From: Malania oleifera
Lineage: Eukaryota; Streptophyta; Magnoliopsida; Santalales; Ximeniaceae
DNA length: 64,000 nucleotides
Assembly (NCBI RefSeq): GCF_029873635.1
Contig: NC_080428.1
Location: 62,049,957 to 62,113,956 of the forward strand
Reading direction: 5' to 3'
The first letter of the stretch is position 1. Each line of letters begins with the position of its first letter. The notes under the pieces are model-generated. The model was not told the origin of the DNA, ran no database searches, and saw only the letters and a list, made by a program, of their open reading frames with translations. The position numbers were made by a program, and so were the translations under genes. Below are positions 12,616 through 26,900 of this stretch, in pieces.

Positions 12616-13827
12616 TAGTAGTCCAATAAGTGGAAGGTGTTTTTTATTCTAAAAGGTTAAGGGTGAGTTTGATCCTTTTTTGCCTCAACTCTCTTCTGAA
12701 TTTTTTAAATTAATTTAAAATTTTTAAAGAACTTTTTAAAAAAATTAAGAATTTAAAAGTAAAAAATTGAATTTTTAATTGAAAGATAATTTTATTCCAG
12801 TGATGTCCCTGATAGTTTTTAAATATTACAAAATTACCCACTCACCTCTCCCGTCCATATTTTTTTTTCTAACTCATATAAAAAACTTAGAGCCCGTCGT
12901 GGTAATGATATTGTTTTATACAAATATTTTATTTGATAAATAATCCAATACCCATTTTAAATCATATCATTCATATATGTTAATTTTTAAAATTTATGTT
13001 ATTAATTTTAAATTTATTTTTTGATAAATAATTTAACAAAAATACCCATAAACAATAGGTCAAAAATACTCATTTCAAACATTTTAGTCTACTTATAACT
13101 TTTTAATACTAATTTTTTCTTTTCAACTGCTCATTTTTCACATATGGGTCAAATAATTTTTGCAGTTATTTGAAAAACCTTTTTCATCAACTCCTTTTAA
13201 AAAGTCACAATAAGCCAAACTCGGCATAAGTTTTTTTTAGAAGATTCTCAGTAAGATACATATTGACTATTGACACTTTTTTAAAATATATTTTGGTATA
13301 AATTTTACGCTCTATTTGTTACTTGCCAAGACATTTATCGAAACACACCCACACTTAAATAGTGTTGGGAGCATCGATTTTAGATTTTAAATTTGGATTC
13401 AGGAGGACTTAGATAAATTTCAATCCAATTTTATACTACATCTTCTCAAAATCCAATATAACTTATAATCCAAAATCTCTCCAAATATAGAGTTAGTGCG
13501 TGCTACACGCCTGACAAGTGTATTATTACGACACTTCCAACTCTTGGATAAGGATAGTATGAATCCCACATCTTATTTGCGTCTTACCGCAATGCTTAAC
13601 AAAATACAACTCTCAAGAAGGCTAATACTTCACATATTTATTATTTTAGTGTAAATCACAATGATGGATGTCTTATTTTAATGATTTAAATGTTAATATA
13701 ATGTTTAATAATTAATAAAATTTGAACTTTAGGTGAAGAAATATTTACTACCAAATATTTATTTCCTGTCCAAACTTAATAAAGACTTGAGTATTTTTTA
13801 TTTTTTATTTTGATGAATTGCAATGCA
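12616..13827. other. AT-rich intergenic DNA between allantoinase and TFB2
   Basis: No gene seen. About 12660-13235 is bounded by GAGTTTG-like and CAAACTC-like ends and could be a MITE remnant. About 13365-13495 has loosely inverted GGATT/AATCC ends. Both calls are weak. The two flanking genes are transcribed away from this interval. Confidence 0.4.
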
Positions 13828-13830
13828 TTA

Positions 13831-14440
13831 GGGATCATTGGTATCACTTTCAAAAAATAAAAATTATGAAAATAAAAATAAGAAAACGAGAACTAAAAAT
13901 CACAAATAAAAAACTAGAAACCGAAGACCAACTTCCTATTTGGTTAATACAAATAAAAAATTTAAAATATAATTAAAATAACAAAATATAAAAATATTTC
14001 AAATTAAAGTTGATATAGTTATTGTGCACAAGTATTATATTTCAAAATTCATTTTAATTTAAAACAAACTTATTGTACATAACAATTAAAAATAATAAAA
14101 ATAAAATTTGAATGAATTTTATTATTTTTTTTGAAGTTGAATGAATTTTGTTGTTGTAATTATATTTTAAATTTATACGATCATTTTATTTCAATTTTAG
14201 TTAAAATTTTCATAAAATATGAATGATTTAATTTGTGAAAATTAATTATAAATATTAAAATATTTCAACAACAGATTACCCAAACATTAAAAATTAACTT
14301 TCTTTAGAAAAATAATTAAAAATCGACAACAAAAAAGTTGCATTAAAAATAAATGAGTTTTCATAATTTATTTATTTTTCACTATTCACAAACAAAAATA
14401 AAAAAATATATAGGAAATAAAAATAATGTCAAACAATCCA
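13831..14440 (-). mobile_element. Tourist/Harbinger-like MITE, copy 1, about 610 bp
   Basis: Ends GGGATCATTGGTA (left) and the inverse of TGGATTGTTTGAC (right) are flanked by TTA at 13828-13830 and 14441-14443, the 3-bp target typical of PIF/Harbinger elements. The interior is A+T-rich with no ORF and matches, in inverted orientation, the copies at 36847-37484 and 62795-63366. A further degraded piece with similar wording follows at about 14456-14700. Confidence 0.6.
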
Positions 14441-14982
14441 TTAGTTTTTAATTCTTTTCAAAAACAATTGAAAGTAAATAACAAAAATAGAAAATATGTT
14501 TTTATGATTTATTTTTTCACTGTATGAAAATAACTGCGTGTTTATATAATTTTTTTACTATAAATAAAAAATAAAAAATTCTCTAAAGCGATTCCTACTT
14601 TTAAAATTTCCAGAAATAATTAAAAACAATGAAAATAAAAAATTAGCAACTATTTTATAATTTTTTTTAAAAACAGAAAATAAGAAACCAAAGTAATACC
14701 AAAGAACTCTGTGCGTGGGGGGAAGAGACGGGGGAGTGAAATTGGAGCACCACACTCGATGAAATATACGAACGCCAAGCTCTCCATAAGCCAAACAAGC
14801 ATACGACGGAGTAGGGAGGCCCAGCATCGAGACTGTTATCGCAACTGCGCAAGAGATGCAAATGAAATTTCCATCAATCTCTCTTTAATCCCAGAGGTTT
14901 CACAGGCCCATCTTCGTCTGATTTTCGTTTCGTTTCGCTCTACGTAAACCTAAAGATCTTCAGATCAAGAAAAGGACTCAGA

Positions 14983-17900
14983 ATGCCGCAGGTGAAGATC
15001 ATCGCCAAAAATTTCATGGACATGGTGGCCTCTTTGCCTGCCTTCAAGTTGGACAAACTCTACGACAATGCATTCATCTGTGAAGCCATTATCAGGTTTA
15101 TTTTTTTTTTTTTAATTTTTTTTCTGCCCTCCGTATTCATTACTCAGTGTGTGTGTGTGTGTGTGGTCACTATTGATTCTGTTATTGAATGATAGTTATT
15201 GTGTCATATGTGTTGGTTTGATGTGTAAGAAGGACTAAGTGATGCTCATTTATTTCAAAATTTAAGATTGGTTGATGGATTTATGATGGTTTAGAAACTT
15301 TCGAAGTATTAATTAATTAAAATTCGTTTTTTTCTACCATGCTCTTGAATGTTCTTTCACGATTCTTTGTACGCTTACTCAAAAGCTGTTTTAAGAAATT
15401 GATAAAGATTATGAAGGAAGATAATTTAAAGATTTTAGTGAGTTGGGGCTCAGTACAACACGGCTTTTGACGGGAAATAATACTGGTTATTGTTTTGTTT
15501 GTTCAGGTCTTTGCCACCTTTGGCAAAGAAATATGTTTTGCAAATGCTATACATAGATGTTCCAGTATCAGCCAAAACTATGGAAGAGTGGTTACTTGTG
15601 GATGGGTTCTCTAAGCATAAAGTTGCCATTGATCGATTAATTCAGCTGAGAGTATTTATTGAAACAGCTGACAGGTATGTTCAAATCATGGGTGTTTACG
15701 CGCTTGCACGATGCAGAGTGAATATATGCGAGTGATGGTTGATTCCACTGTTCTTCTGCTCTAATCACTTATCTCTTTTTGCTACTCTTCCATATAAATA
15801 TTAATAAAGAAAAGTGTTTCTTAAGGATTATGCTAGGATCTGGTCTGTGCAGAGTTCATGAAAAATATGAAATTTTAATGGATACTGAAAGAAAAAATGT
15901 CCATGTTTACAATACTTGAATCATACATAAGTACCATACGAACGGAGCGTGGAATTATTATAGTTTCCTTTATTCTTAAAAAGGGAAACTCCATTCTTCC
16001 TTATTTTTGTAGCCTTCCAGATTAAAATTAAGGAAAAGCAAATCCCAAATAGTTAGGCTTAAGGCTTATGTGAGTTGGTATTTATCACATATAATAGCTA
16101 AGATTAAGGATTTGATTTCACTTAAGTACACATGCATGCATGCTCGCAAACACAAGTTGACACAGAGAACTTTTGATATTTACTTTACTACCTTTTCAAA
16201 TATGAATTGTGATAGGTGAAACAGAACTTCTTTGAAGCTTCCTCTAGAATGGAAAAACTATTTGTTTATCTTCTACATGGCATTAGGAGGTTTGGGACTA
16301 ATAATTGTTCATTTGGGTGGAAAAATTTTGGGTCCATCTCTTTTTGGGACTTATTCCTGGTATGATCTATGGATAGCCAACAACATTCAACACGTCAAAA
16401 CCTCATTTTGTTTTAAATACAAAGACATTTCCATGCACTTGACTCTCACCATTCCCCCCTTTTAATTTTATAACTTCTATTATATTTAAAAAAAATGAGT
16501 ACTCTATTCAAGAAAGACTAATGGTGTTTTGATGGTTGGAGGGATTCCTCTAGATAATGGGAATGCAAAAGGGAATAGGTCCTAAAGGGAAGGAGGTTTT
16601 GAGCCTTGGTAACTTGGTGTCTAAAAACACTTCTTTGGTGGGGAAGTGCTTCTGGCGTTTTCCTTTAACTCTCTTTGGTCTAAGGTTATCCACCGTAAAT
16701 TTTAACTTCTTCAAAATGGGTGGTATGCTATAATTGGGGTTAATATCACTTTAAGTCCTTGGAAATTCTTGTCCTAGAGTCACCTTGTTTTGCCCTCTTG
16801 CTTGGTTTAGTGTTGTTAATGGACCGACTCTGGGTGGATCATTGGATTGGGGAGGCTCCTTTGGTTGTCACTTATCTTCATCTCTTTCGTTTATCCTCTC
16901 TTAATGACTCCCATATTTTTGGTTTCTTCCACTTGCAAGAGAGTGGACTTCTTGGGATTTTCATTTTGCAGGGATCCTTAATGAGAGAGATTAACAAGCT
17001 TGCCCTTTTGATCTATGTGCTGGGTGTGACAAAAGATTTGGAGTTTGGTTCTTATGGTCCTTTTCCTTGTAATTTTTGTTTTCTCATTTGACTCATGCCC
17101 TGCTTCCCTTTTTGCCCCTCACTCCCTCATTTTGGAAAGCCCCTCCAAAATTAAGGCCTTTTTCTGGACAGCGATCTTGGAAAAAATAGATACCAATAAC
17201 TCGGTTCAGAAATGCAGTTACAAGGCTCGATCACCTGATGTGTGGGCCTTTGCTTCAAGAGTGGAGGCTTGCTCTCCCTTGTTTTTACATTGTAACTTCT
17301 CTTGGTCCTTTGGAAAAATTGTTTGGTATTTTTGGAGAGAATAGGGTTTGCCCTTCTTCTGAGGAGGCATTTTGCTCTTTGACTTTTAAAGGGTTTGGAA
17401 GGGGTAAGGAGAGAGGGATTGTGGCTGCATTTGATTATGGCCATCCTTGGTGTATTTGATTAGAGAGAAGTGCAAGAATTTTTAAGATCTTGGACACCCC
17501 TCTTAATGATTAGAGTGGTATTCCTAGTGTCGTTGTGGATTTCGGCTAATGGCTTCTTTCATCATCTTCTGACTTCCTCTTGCAGATTTACAGTGGGACT
17601 CGGTGACCTCGATTGAGTAGAGCTGATTACTGGGTTTTTTATTTGGCTCTTTTCCTTGTGCAGAAATCTTATCCTCCTTATTTTCTTCCTTTTTCAAGTT
17701 GAATTATTTTCCTCAGTCTAATAAATTTATTTGTTATGAAAAAAAGTTAGAGAGAGAGAGAGAGTGGTGATATTGATATAGGCACTCGAGCAGCCTAGGA
17801 AAAAGTTGAGGGGTCAGTATTCTCCTCAATGAACTCTGATTTGAGCCAACTTAGCCAAGAATCTCTAAAACATCATAGGACCAAGATTGGTATTGTTACC

Positions 17901-20900
17901 TTTTCACATGTCTCTGTGACCAATCCCATGTGTAGGCTGCCTTTTTGACCTTTCGCAAGTGTGTAAGTATAAGATAATGAACAATCAACTCTTCCCCCCC
18001 CCCCCCCCTCTCTAGGATAACAACAGTTAACTCCTAATTGTGCACATTTGAGTTCAATCTAGAATTAATGGTAATTTCACGCATTTGCTTTATATAAGGT
18101 AATGGTATTTTCGCGCACTTGCATTATATGAGGTTCATAGTTTTGGAACTTTAGGTAAAGTTAATTGTATATCAGTTATTTGCTTACGTATTTTTAATTA
18201 TTTTAGCCTCATTGCGCACCATTTCATATGAAATGCCTAAATAAGTTACCATGTTTCAATTGTAGTGTTGTTTCGCATTGTTGGAATGTAACTTAGAATC
18301 CAACTCAATATGGTTTTTCTCTTTCTCTACTTCTCTGATTATCTGGCAGGAAAAGGGAAATTACATACCGATTAAATCCAACATTTCAGGTTATCGTCCA
18401 GAAACATTTAATATATGGGTAAGTGTATCTTCATTTGCTGCAGTCATATAATTTCAAGTTCTACAAATTAAATGTCAGAAATTAGCTAAGTAATCTATTT
18501 TTTCAACCTTCTCCTTGGATCATCATCATATCGTTGGATCATCATCATAAATTATGGTGATGGCCTGATTTGGTGGAATATTGTTTAAATTGTACTTAAC
18601 CCAAAAATCTATCTTTCTGGTCCATTCACATATATGATATATTTATGATCAAAGTTATGCTGTCATGGCTTAACTTTGTCCTATTGGATTTCTTACCTTG
18701 TCATTTCTCTTGGTTAAGCCAGTTTCAAATGCCACATTTATTTGATATATTATATAATTTTTTTTAATTGAAAAAATAGGTTTTACTAAAGAGAACAGAA
18801 AGTACAAAGCAGAGCATAAGGTTGCTATAAAAAAAAAAAAAAAACAAACAGAGCATAAGATATCCTCCTTAGAAGAAGAAGAAGACTCAAAACAGCTCTG
18901 CCTACCAATCATGCAATCATGCACCTAGTCTGACAAAGAGACTGCTCTGAAACAACCTCGGCTTAGGCCAAATACTTAATCCTATCCAAAACCATAGATC
19001 AAGTCATCCTCTTTCCTGTGGAAATACAAGCATTTGCTCCAATCAAATCCCAAAACCTGAAAATGAGATGGCAAAAAATACTCCACTGATTCCACAAACC
19101 CAAATTTCTCCAAATGGGACATATAGATTGTTACACACCCTCCATGAAATAGAGAAATGAAGGAACAAGTCAGACACATATTCTGAACTATCAAAACAAA
19201 GAAAACACCATCTGGTTTCACATCCCAACCCAGTGGGTCCCACCTAACTGGGCAGAATGGACTATCGGAATAAATACAAATTTTAAGCCTATGATAGATA
19301 TTGAAAATTGGAGAAGATACTCCTAGAATACTTATCAAGGGATTAGATGATGGAGAATTTTTATTTTAAACAGTCTTGCAGTACAATCCAAAAATTATGA
19401 AGGTTCCCAAACAATTTAACCAAAAAAAAAAAAACTAATTAGAGTATCTAAAGAGACAGTTGACCCACCCACTGGTACAAAAAGAGACGGAAAAGTAGCA
19501 CAGCTCTATCCCTCTACTGGTAACAGGAGTGGGACTGTGGGAGAATAACTATATGCACAACCTACTCTACAAAATTTAAAATGATTGGAAAGAGATGACG
19601 CTCAGTGAATGGGTAATAAAGGTAACAAGAGCTACCGTGTGCTTATAAAATATAATTTTTGAAAACTCTGTTGTTCTTTCAGAAAACCAAATATAATCTT
19701 GTCATCAGTATTCAGAAATTAGATATCATATGTATCATAATATTTTCATATCCATACACATGATAAAAATTTGAGTACAGAACCTGGCAGGCACACAATT
19801 ATGGCAGATTAACAAATATAGAATAATAGATAGAATCAGAATCACATGCATGTAGAGAGGGCCATAATCAGAATCATATGTAACAGAATAAATGAGGCGG
19901 ACAAAGGTCCTTGCACTCCAGGATCGTAGTAGCAGATCAAACAACCAGGTCTATCCTCAAAACATAATATAATCACAAAATAACAATTTTTTGAAAAATA
20001 ACATTGCTCATGTCAGTTTTTCAAACTAACATTTAAGTACCAATATAATCAATGTTTTAAAATATAACTTTTTAAAAATAAACCTTGAGATGAATTTGCG
20101 TAGAATAATTTTTGTATTCTTAGAAATATTTCATAAAAATAACTGCTATTATCTACTCACATAAAGAAAGAATATCAGAGTTACGGGGTACCACCTATCC
20201 CAAGGTCACTAGCCAGAAGATTATCTACACCTAATAATCAATAACAATTTGTGTGTTAGGACAATTGTGCATGTGTATGCATGCTATGGATGGATATGCT
20301 TATTGATGTAGTAGTAGTTATTGTTGTTATTATTATTATTCAGAAATATTCCCTTAAATCCTTGGTATTTAGAAAACAAATTTTATGCTGTTTATGCAAG
20401 GCTTATGCCATAAAATTAATTTTCATGGAGATAAATAAAATATATGTCAAACTATGATATTAAAACATAGAAGATATCTAGATTATAGGAAAAATGTATT
20501 TCACATTATTATTACTATTTGTACAGTAAAACTCTTATTTTAACGTCAAGATCAGTTAAATATTATGTGTAAATTAAATTTTTTATTTTAACTTCTCAAG
20601 GAAATTGAAACAATAATAATAAATAAATAAAAAGGGCATCCCGGCGCACAAAGTTCCCACGTATGCGGGGTCTAGGGAAGGGGTGGACCACAATGGTCAA
20701 TACAATAATAAAATTTCATTATATGGTTCTTATTTACCGAGACCCAAATATCACTTCCTACATTACTTTACAATTAATATAAATGGAATAATATATTTGG
20801 TTATGTAAGCCATGCTTCAATGGTCATAAATGACTATTCAAACTGAAAATAAAAGTTATTTTATAAAATAAATTTATTTACTTAGATCAATGAATGAAGA

Positions 20901-23900
20901 AGATTTGTAGGGCTTGATCCAACTTCCCAAAGCACATGATTAGAAGCAAAATAATAAATTCTGATTATATATTTGAAATCAGGGGTGTTGAAAAGTTTAG
21001 GAAATAATAAAATTTGATGAGAGGAATGGCTTGTGCAAGAGGCCCAACACACAACAGGAGTGCAGAGAAGGAGAAAGGAAGGACGAAGAAAGAGAAAAGG
21101 ATAAGGGGGAAAGGTTGTATGCTGATGCATGGTGGGGGATGGAAAAAAGAAGTGTGCTGACACGTGGGGAATTTAAACACGCATTTTTTATTTTTCTTTT
21201 TTTTTTAATTATTAATAAAATAACTTTAACCTCATTCGACAATCTAATAAAATAATCAAAACCTTCATAGTAATAAATTGTTTTCTATTATAAATAATGT
21301 AATCCAAAAATTACTTTAATAATTTATTATTATCTTTTATTTATTTATATGTTTTGTTAACTATTTATAAATAATTAGTATATTTTCAATATATTTTTAT
21401 TTTAATTCTGATTATTTTTAATTTATATTTCTAACTTTTATTAATTAACAAATGTTTTAAATTAACTTAATGACTAAATAAACAAGATTATTTTGATGGC
21501 ATGTGTGGATGCGGGTGTTACATTTGGAGATAAAGTCTTAAAAGGACTCCCTTATCTGCAATAGATGGTTAGTGTCAACTCTATTGAGAAACTAACCAAA
21601 TAAAATCCTTAATCTTTAAAGTGATTTTAGCCTTCCAGATAGAAAAATGAAGTTGGAAGGATGTGTTTTTACAGATCAAATGATCAGAAAAGACTTACAA
21701 GGGCATTCCACTAAAGAATCAAGAATCCACTATCAATAATACCTCATAAGAGAAGGAACACTACCCTCAAACAGACAATAAGTAGATGAGCAGCAACACC
21801 TCCCTATCATTAAGAGCCACGAAAATGAAGATCCCAACTCCGAAGAGAATTCATCCCGTTATGAAATTGTGAGTCAATAACAGTCCATGGAAATGAGGAA
21901 AAGAGGAGCAAAGCAAAGAAATCTCCACCCAAATTTTTTCCCAAAATCGAATGTAGCAGCTTTTGCCCACAATAAATTTAGCATAAGTAGGGGATATATC
22001 TGTGAAATACCCTTGACTATCACAAGAACATCTCAACCCTAATTGAGCATCCCACCCATTACTCTGCAAGCCGAGCTTTTAATAATTTTATGCCAAAGGA
22101 AAGGCTCCTCAAAGGAAAAACCCGCAATCTCAGTGCCCATTAAAGCAAAATTCTAAGACACCAAATTTGCAAGAGCCAAAGCCCCCTCCTTTTTGGTCTG
22201 TTATATAATAAACCTGAAAAATATGGAGCTGCTGTCAAATTGTTTACTTTATTAATATTCTTACCCTTAAAATGCAGTGTTCTGTTCAAATAGAGTTTGT
22301 GAAACATGAGTATATACTGTATATGAGCATCAAATTGAATACTGCAGTGGAGTTTTATCGAGGGAAGCGATGCCTTCTAATATCACAGTGAGGCTCCCAA
22401 CCTTGGAGGACTTGGAGGTTTATGCCCTTGAACAGTGGGAGGTGCGACCTCTTCTTTGTGTTTCTATATCCTGTTACCATCTCATCTGCAAATTGGTTCA
22501 GTGTGGTGTAGTTCCTATTTGTCATGGTAATCCTTTTTATGGAACAATGAAGTAGGTATAATCCTAACGTAGTTCATTGTAAAAAAGCTCCTCTTACTGT
22601 GGCTTGCAACTTTGGTAAATCAGTGTTTCTTGCTGCATCTTATAAATTCAACCCAATCTGAAAGAGTGACAAACTTCAGCTCTTCTATGATGAAAGTGTT
22701 CCAGCGAGGCCTGTTGAGTCAAAGGTCCTTCTCCCTCTGATCATTATTTCATGTTTAACCTTCTTTGTTATCCCTTTTTTGTTTGTGTACTTGGAGAACA
22801 ATGATTCAGTATTTATATCTGATGTTTTGTGTGTGTGTGCTATTTTTACAGAGAGAAAGAAGCCCCAAGACTAACTGAGAATGGTTTCCAGTTCTTGGTA
22901 TGGTATCAGATGAATTATAAGTTCTTTTATTCTCATAATTAGTTTTATTAGAAAACTAGTTGATCAGGTGCAACTCACAGTTGATGGATATAAATGCACA
23001 ACTTTGGTACATCATCAGGGAATACATCTCAAATTCCGAGGTATGGCCATTTGAGAAATTGGTTTAAATGAAGGAACTTAAAGTTTTTTCTTTATTGCTG
23101 GTAAAATTTTATATGTCTTTTGTTGTTCATGTAATCAAGCACCTCAAAATTAAGAACTTTTTTTTTGGGAGTGGGTTGGGGGGGAATCTTTGAGTGAAGA
23201 GAAAATCACAATCTTAACATTTTAATTTTTTATAGACAAAAAAATTGTAATAATTACGAATGCTTACCTTTAAATTGTAATATCAACGACCAATTAAGGT
23301 TCAAGGATGATATAAATGCCCGTATTGTTTTTCTACTAGAGTGCTAGGTAATGTGCAAAAAGTGTCGCAGTGACTAGCCATTCAGTAGATTGAATATTTC
23401 AGTAATGTAACACCCAGCAGATGAGGCTCCTGGGCCATCAAGTGCCTAAGAAAGCCATGACTTATGCATTCTTACCTCCACACTTAGAGAGATTGTTTTT
23501 ATGATTTGAAACCCTGACCTTCAGATTTGGATGCGACACCCGTATCACTGAGTTGAAGCTTGCCTCCTTAAATATTTTTAGTGGTATAAACCATAAAATA
23601 TTCACCTAAATTATTGAATATACTTGAAATATAAAATTACAGATGAGGACATTCTGAGAAATATATGACTCAAAATATTAACATGGATGGTACTTCTTGG
23701 ACAAAAAAGGCTTCTCAACTAGCATAGGATCTGGCCTGAATAAGGATGAAAAGTATATCATATTTGTTTTCTCAATTGACAGTTGTCATGATGATGTCTC
23801 AGCCTCCCACGTAATTGAATCTCATGTAACATATGATAATTATAATATGAGATTCGATATCTGTGTTTTTAGTACATTTATTTTTTATAGTATATTTTCT

Positions 23901-26900
23901 AACCCCTGCATTCTACAGTTCAAAAAACAAATAATTTTTGGAAATAGGATATTATATTAGTTTTATGTGGTATTATTATGAAGAATCATTGATCCTGTTT
24001 ATCAGCTGTATATTTAAAACATGCCAAAGATTTTTTTCGTCTTTGAAACGCAACCCATATAATCTTTACCTCAGTCCCTTTAAATTGTGAACCTACAGTT
24101 GACAGCAGAGGAGCAACTTGTCCGGCTCAGATTAGATTTTGAAATTCAAATCCATAAACCGGCTTTGAAATTTTAGATGAGCTTTGCGTGAATATGCATT
24201 AGGTCTGCTGGATGGCTAATTAAAATTATATGAGTTTGCCTTCTCTCAGTACTTATTTTTTTCATCAACCTTGGTTTGTTTTTGATGTTGGCACAGGAGC
24301 GAGGAGTGGATGCAGCAGATTTGATTTCATTTCTGTTAGAGCTTAGTTTTCACGTCACAGGCGAGGTATTACCGCATTAGATTGTATCTTATTAAAGTAG
24401 AAAATTATTCACTTGTGGGTGAGGTTTTGAAAAGACATTTTTGGAAGCTTACCTCAAGAGAGTTATACTATGCTTCTTGCTTTGAGACTTAAGCAATAAT
24501 CTTGTTAGATATATGGTTACGAGAAAGGATTTAGTCAAATGTGTGCCATTTTAATTTTTCCTTAACAATTGTATGCTTCTAATTATAAGGCATGTTTCCC
24601 ATGGAAAGTTTACCCTTTCTCTCTCCCTCTCTCTCTCTCCCCTACGCACGGACTCCCATCTCTTGGATTTATAGATCTTCTTAGTATGTGTTTGGGAGCT
24701 TGGAGTTCAAACATTGGATGTGGGTTTTGTGGATTTGAACCAAACACTGTGCAGAATTGTATTGAGTTTGTCCAAAGTGTCCCAAGTCTGTGTCCTGTAC
24801 AAATAACACCGACTCTCTCTCATTCTCTAGAACCTTCTTCCCTCTCTACATCCTAGAATTTATTATCTCTCCAGAAATTTGTCTCTTCTAGTTCTAGAAA
24901 TTCCTCCCTCTCTCTGTAGAAAGTTCTCTCTCACTAGAAATCCCTCTCTAGAATTCTCTCTCCCTTTGCCCCTAGAAAATTCAAGGCGTCTTATTATAGG
25001 AACTTCATAGAATTTTGTGATTTTCTATGCGAGGAGCTCAAGGCTCCATTGTTGGTGTGGGCAAGAAAGAGTGTGCATGTGTGTGCAAAGTGCCAACAGA
25101 AAGTGAGTGGTGGGTGCTGGGCACCAATCCAAGTGTGGGAGTAAGATTTATGTGAGTGTTGGGCACATTGTAATTGTGAGATATTCTTGAGTGTATGTGA
25201 GTATTTTGCTACAAGTCCAAGTGTAAGGTGTTGGACACCTATTTTGTTTCCTCAAATCAATGAGTTAATTTATTGCTGTGGTCCGCCACCTCCAATTCTC
25301 AACAAGTGGTATTAGAGCCAGTGATCTAGGCATGAGGAAATTCGGCTAGTATGCAGTTAGGGACTATGAAGTCAGCTGGTTTCGGATCAAGCTTAGTTGG
25401 TTAAGTGCGGCACATCACCAAGTAATGATGGCAGATATTGCAACCTTGACAAGCAACATAGAGAAGCTAAACCACAATAATTATAAACATTGGAGTATTT
25501 GCATGCAGTTTTACCTGCTTGTACAAGACCTATGGAAAATCATTGGTGGTTGTCAAACTACACCACCAATTGATGCTGAAGAATTGAAGAAATGGAAGTG
25601 AAGATCCGGCAAAGAATTGTATGTGCTGGTAATAACAGTAGAAGACGAGTTATTACAACGCATCAAGGATGCAAAAACGCCCAAGGATGCATGGGACACC
25701 CTAGCAACTCTTTTTGCTAGGAGAAATGATGCAAAGCTCCAATGGTTAGAAAATGAGCTTATGTTTGCCTCGCAGTAGTATATAATGGCAAGTCAATATT
25801 TTACAAAATTTAAATCTATTTGTGAAGAAGTTTCAAAGTTAGACCTAGAAAACAAAATTTCAGAGACGAGAATGAGAAGAATTATTATTCACAACCTTGT
25901 GCCAGAATATAATAATCTCATCACAGCCACTCATGAATGGACCCAAGAACCAACTGTTACGGAGTTGGAAAATATATTAGCTGACCGAGAGGCTTTGGAC
26001 AAACAGATGTCTATTGTCTTACTAAAGGATGAGGAGAAGGATCTCTTTAATAAGAGAAGCTTTAGAGGAAAGGATAAAGTGGTTGCGAGAACAGACATTG
26101 GAGAAATCAAATCAAGAAGGATGCAAGAAGACTAAAAAAGGTTAGACAAGAGGAGCTCTCAACGAGGGAGGGCTCAACAAAACCACGACAAAGAAGAAAA
26201 TGAAGATAAGAAATATCGGCAGCAAAACAACCAATGTTATATGTGGGAAGAGAGGACACTTCGCTCGATACTATTGGTACGAACGAGTTGAAGGGAATGC
26301 CATGATATCCATCCAAAGTAAAAATGATAGTGAGGATGAATGCAACCGTGAAGCTTCCTTTGCGGTAATGGAGGACAAGTCTAATGAAAGAGCATGCAAC
26401 TTCTTGCATTATTGACCCAAAGAAAGAATCAACACTTGTTACAATAAGTGATAAACTATTTAATTATGATAGTTATTGGATAGTAGGTTATGGATGTTCC
26501 AATCATATGATTGGAGATATAGAGAAATTACAAAGTATGTCTAATATAAAGGAGGACGACTTGTGGTAACCACCAACTCTAAACTACCAACAACTCATAT
26601 TGGCAATGCAGTGATAGTACCAAGGTCTAGCCCACAATGAGTGCAACTGCAAAATATGTTGTATATTCCTAGAATGAAGAAAAATTTGCTACTTGTGTCG
26701 CAGTTCACAGCTTCAGGGAATCATGTAGTGTTCAGCCCAAACGATGTTAAGGTGTCACAAGAGTTCTAACCCGTGGCTGCACCAATCATGATGGGACAAA
26801 GGCTGGATTCTATCCACGTTATGTTAGCTCAAGATGCATACGTAGATAAGACAAGAAAGAATGAGACAGTGGACTTATGGCGTGCAATAATTGGGCATGT

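Noticed and set aside
18982-19338. 118-residue minus-strand frame in TFB2 intron 3
   Set aside because: No recognisable domain; it lies in repeat-like DNA next to A/T runs. Kept only as an unidentified repeat.
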